Origin: Sulfurirhabdus sp043759595 | GTDB taxonomy: Bacteria > Pseudomonadota > Gammaproteobacteria > Burkholderiales > SMCO01 | Assembly: GCA_043759595.1 (NCBI GenBank) | Contig: JAYVLG010000139.1 | Span: forward strand, 1-16,415 | DNA: 16,415 nt | Reading direction: 5' to 3' | Part shown: one piece after another, positions 14,037 to 16,415 of the stretch | How positions within the stretch are numbered: the first letter of the stretch is position 1 | Layout of the letters: the number at the start of each line of letters is the position of its first letter | Notes under the pieces: model-generated | Database searches by the model: none | What the model was told of the DNA's origin: nothing | Seen by the model: the letters and a program-made list of their open reading frames with translations, nothing else | Made by a program: the position numbers and the translations under genes

Positions 14037-15662
14037 CTAAAACTTGAATTGACCAACCACGGTCTGCAGTTCACTTGCAATGTTTGCGACTTCCTCCGCC
14101 ATTCTGCCCACATCCTGAATACCTGCTTCATTTTGCTCAGTTACAACAGAGATTTTTTCCAAATTATGCGCTACATCTTCAGTTGCAGATGCCTGTTCTT
14201 TGGTGCTTAAGACAATATTATCCACCAAGGACGTTGCTTGACTGGCTGCATCGACAATTTTCTTCAAGGCTTCACCAGTAAGTTGGCTTAAATCTGCGCC
14301 TTTTTGCACCTCGATCTCGATATTGCCCATAGCGTTTACTGCATCGCCCGTTTCTGAGCGTATAGAATCAACCACACTGGTAATTTCCTTTGTGCTGGAG
14401 GAGGTGCGTTCAGCAAGCTTTCTGACTTCATCTGCAACAACAGCAAAACCGCGTCCTTGCTCACCTGCACGAGCTGCCTCGATGGCAGCATTGAGCGCCA
14501 GCAAATTGGTCTGCTCAGCAATTTCTTTGATGACGATCGTAATTTTCCCGATCTTCTGGATAGACTGATTTAGTTGACTGACGATGCTTGCCGAGTTGTT
14601 GACGGTGGTTGTAACTTTCCCTATGACCATCAAGTTTTGTGAAACATTTTCGTCACCATGACGTGCAAGTTCCTCGTTACGATTAACTGCTTCAGATGCG
14701 CTTGAAGCCATATCCGCGACAACAGAATTGGCCACAGTGATCTCTTCCATATTGGCTGCAACAGAGGATATTCTCGAACTGAACTGTTTGCCGTGCTCTA
14801 TTAGATTTTCAACCTGATTGGAAAGCTTTGCAGAAGACTGTACCGCTTTATCTGCAGCAGACTTGACGCTAGCTACGATTTTTTGCAGATTGTCTGCAGT
14901 ATCCTCCAGAGATTTTGTCATCTGACCAAATTCATCCTCACTGGAGTATCCGGTTTTTATTTTCAGATTGCCTTGGGCGATCTGCGCAAATGCCGATTTT
15001 AAGATATGAATACCATGATTGATGCTTGCTAAAATACGCCATCCAAATATGGTCAAGATAAGAAAGCTAATGCAAAAAATGGAGATTCCGACAAGTACGA
15101 GTCGCTTGCCATCAGCTTTACTTTTTTCATATGTTTTCTTTACCGCGAGTTGTTGTTCTGGAAGCAGCAGAGAAATGGGCTTGATCAGGCCACTATGAAA
15201 TGTTGGCCATTCGTCTTCTAGCATTGGAGTGATCAGGGATTTTTGATCTGCTGCATAAGCGCTATCCAGTTTATCCAAAAATGCCGGTAGCAAAGTGATT
15301 TGTTTGTCGATCTTGGTGATTTGCGCCTGTGCATCTTCGTTAAATTTATTTTCAATTGTGGCTTTTTTAAAGCTTGCCCAATCTTCTAAAATCTTTCCAC
15401 GAACTTCCTTAAGGTGATTGCGTGAACCTGCCGTAGGCATCTGATCGAGCAACACACCAGCCATTCTGAAACGAATTTCCTTGATCGCACTATCCATTTC
15501 TTGTAGTGCCGTAGTCGGTTGCATCTGATTTTCGTATACGTATGCCAAAGCATCGTTGCTTTTATTGACACTATAAATATCAACACCAGTCAGCACCAGC
15601 GAAGAGATGACCGCCAGTAAGAAACCAAAAATAAGTTTTGCCTTGAGTGTTTTGGGGTACAT
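14037..15662 (-). CDS. methyl-accepting chemotaxis protein
   Basis: I place the start at the ATG at 15662 because GGAG lies eight bases upstream; an in-frame ATG 24 bp earlier lacks good spacing. The 541-aa product has a first membrane helix at about 9-29 (IFGFLLAVISSLVLTG). A periplasmic four-helix-bundle-like ligand region runs to about 185. The second membrane helix is near 189-207 (LVGISIFCISFLILTIFGW), followed by HAMP (to about 265) and a long signalling coiled coil. The hairpin tip that contacts CheA/CheW is conserved: EIAEQTNLLALNAAIEAARA, then GEQGRGFAVVADEVRKLAER. The C-terminus ends VVGQFKF, with no NWETF-type tether for CheR/CheB. The ligand is unknown. No other chemotaxis gene is nearby, so it probably feeds a remote che cluster. 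Confidence 0.93.
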   Translation of the reverse strand: MYPKTLKAKLIFGFLLAVISSLVLTGVDIYSVNKSNDALAYVYENQMQPTTALQEMDSAIKEIRFRMAGVLLDQMPTAGSRNHLKEVRGKILEDWASFKKATIENKFNEDAQAQITKIDKQITLLPAFLDKLDSAYAADQKSLITPMLEDEWPTFHSGLIKPISLLLPEQQLAVKKTYEKSKADGKRLVLVGISIFCISFLILTIFGWRILASINHGIHILKSAFAQIAQGNLKIKTGYSSEDEFGQMTKSLEDTADNLQKIVASVKSAADKAVQSSAKLSNQVENLIEHGKQFSSRISSVAANMEEITVANSVVADMASSASEAVNRNEELARHGDENVSQNLMVIGKVTTTVNNSASIVSQLNQSIQKIGKITIVIKEIAEQTNLLALNAAIEAARAGEQGRGFAVVADEVRKLAERTSSSTKEITSVVDSIRSETGDAVNAMGNIEIEVQKGADLSQLTGEALKKIVDAASQATSLVDNIVLSTKEQASATEDVAHNLEKISVVTEQNEAGIQDVGRMAEEVANIASELQTVVGQFKF

Positions 15663-15748
15663 AACTACTGCTCCGGAATACTTCATGCCTGAAGTCGATT
15701 TGAGGACGCCCTAACGATATCAAAAATATCTACATTAACTATGTGACA

Positions 15749-15771
15749 GGCGGCACCGAGCTGGTACCGCC
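15749..15771 (-). terminator. GC-rich hairpin just after the rhodanese stop
   Basis: On the minus strand GGCGGTACC and GGTGCCGCC form a nine-bp stem with one T-G pair and a five-base loop, about 13 bases after the rhodanese stop codon. There is no U-run behind it, so it may be a weak terminator or a 3'-end stabilising hairpin between the rhodanese and MCP genes on the same strand. Confidence 0.45.
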
Positions 15772-15784
15772 AATGATTTAGCCG

Positions 15785-16252
15785 TTATTCCGTTGGATAT
15801 CCTTTGGCTTTCCACGCAGGAAGGCCAAGGCGGAACCAATAGACTGTTTTATAGCCAGCTTTGATGGCGGCTGAAGATGCTTTATATCCCTTCCAGCATT
15901 CAGCGCCGTTACAGTAAAAAATCATGGCTGCATTTTTATCGGCGGGAAGCTTGCTCAGGTCTATACTGTCCTGGCTCGCATCAAAATCTGCAACCTTGGC
16001 ACTTTTTTCCTTGTAGGGAACGCTAATAGCCCCTTTGATATGGGCTTCAGCATATTCGCTGGCAACGCGAGCATCGATTACCTTGACACCGGCATCAATC
16101 AGCGATTTGGCTTTGACTGCATCAACCAAAGTAGCACCTTTCAGACTATCCGGTGTATCGGTAGCAAAAGCAGTATTGCCAAATAGCAGAACAGCAGCGG
16201 TAGTTAATGAAATACATACATTTCTAACAGTATTTTGTGGATTAAAATTCAT
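15785..16252 (-). CDS. periplasmic single-domain rhodanese
   Basis: The ATG at 16252 has AGGAG seven bases upstream; a GTG two codons earlier is too close to that site. The 155-aa protein starts with a signal peptide (charged start, hydrophobic core ISLTTAAVLLFGNTAFA, likely cut after AFA near residue 30). The mature part is one rhodanese domain: VIDARVASEYAEAHIKGAIS in the first half, the active-site loop FYCNGAECWK with presumed catalytic Cys114, and a C-terminal WFRLGLPAWKAKGYP that resembles the common GG--AW--AGYP ending. Such proteins carry sulfane sulfur on the cysteine. A second cysteine, Cys119, lies in the loop. It is transcribed away from mraZ, and the 131-bp gap holds promoters for both. 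Confidence 0.88.
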   Translation of the reverse strand: MNFNPQNTVRNVCISLTTAAVLLFGNTAFATDTPDSLKGATLVDAVKAKSLIDAGVKVIDARVASEYAEAHIKGAISVPYKEKSAKVADFDASQDSIDLSKLPADKNAAMIFYCNGAECWKGYKASSAAIKAGYKTVYWFRLGLPAWKAKGYPTE

Positions 16253-16383
16253 GGTCACTCTCCTGTGAGGGTAGTTTGAAACAATTGGCGATGAAACAGC
16301 CGCTTTAAATATACTTAATCAGTAGTGTCCGGCAATTTTGCCAAGACGGTTATATAACAACTTGATGCAAAATAGGAAATAGT

Positions 16384-16415
16384 ATGTTTAGGGGTGTCAC
16401 CGACTTGAACTTGAA
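16384..16415 (+). CDS. mraZ: MraZ, N-terminal fragment (runs off the right edge)
   Basis: The ATG at 16384 follows AGGAAATAGT, a good ribosome binding site, and encodes MFRGVTDLNL before the window ends. This fits the conserved MFRG-T--NLD start of MraZ, a ring-forming DNA-binding regulator that usually heads the dcw division and cell-wall cluster. Residue 11 begins AA, so it is Asn or Lys rather than the usual Asp. The repeated GGG-type MraZ operator known in enterobacteria is not obvious in the 131 bp upstream. Only ten codons are seen, so a chance match cannot be fully excluded. Confidence 0.75.
   Translation, partial: MFRGVTDLNL

Noticed and set aside
16324..16342. GTGTCCGG-type sequence as a second IS end
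   Set aside because: It only loosely resembles the repeat at 74-93 and sits directly in the mraZ upstream region, with no transposase sequence beside it.
1..16415. CRISPR array, prophage, toxin-antitoxin or defence island
   Set aside because: No regular direct repeats with spacers, phage structural genes or recognisable toxin-antitoxin pair were found; genes are mainly housekeeping or signalling.

Overview
The window looks like a chromosomal segment of a betaproteobacterium, possibly of the Nitrosomonadales/Gallionellales/methylotroph type. This is inferred from protein style (ComEA-like, PolX, a VOC protein and the MraZ start of the dcw cluster) and from moderate, fairly AT-rich base composition. 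It is not proven. No phage, CRISPR or defence locus is visible.

Layout. Positions 1-1200 are an eroded accessory edge: the 5' end of an IS3-family insertion sequence leaving the window on the left, a small membrane protein with a TTG start, and a broken formylglycine-generating-enzyme-like gene. All of this abuts the 3' side of a tRNA-Arg(CCU) gene at 1223-1298. From there to about 6.3 kb lie a DsbA/FrnE-type oxidoreductase, a stand-alone double cupin, a umuDC translesion polymerase operon, a frameshifted YidB/DUF937 gene, and a secreted ComEA-like helix-hairpin-helix protein with a long charged tail. The stretch 6.4-11.1 kb carries a GAF-GGDEF-EAL cyclic-di-GMP enzyme, a PrxQ/BCP peroxiredoxin, a 120-bp concentric palindrome, a VOC/glyoxalase-fold protein and a degenerate-EAL/HDOD signalling protein. 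From 11.3 to 13.5 kb a DksA/TraR-like gene with an in-frame amber codon inside its zinc finger sits 22 bp upstream of an intact polX. A 512-bp AT-rich stretch without genes follows, then a methyl-accepting chemotaxis protein and a periplasmic rhodanese. At the right edge are the first ten codons of mraZ, presumably opening the division/cell-wall cluster.

Themes. DNA damage and processing is represented by umuDC, polX and the ComEA-like protein. Redox and thiol chemistry is represented by the DsbA-like protein, PrxQ and the rhodanese. Signalling is represented by GGDEF-EAL, the EAL-like/HDOD protein and the MCP. Most genes stand alone or in pairs, so the only likely operons are umuDC and dksA-like-polX. 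Three genes are damaged (FGE-like, yidB-like, dksA-like), each by a lesion that can be read directly. The most interesting non-coding signals are the 120-bp palindrome between bcp and the VOC gene, the two operator-like palindromes in the umuD/yidB divergent region, and a cluster of three perfect palindromes upstream of bcp. I see no clear new multi-gene system; the findings are candidate regulatory elements and gene lesions.
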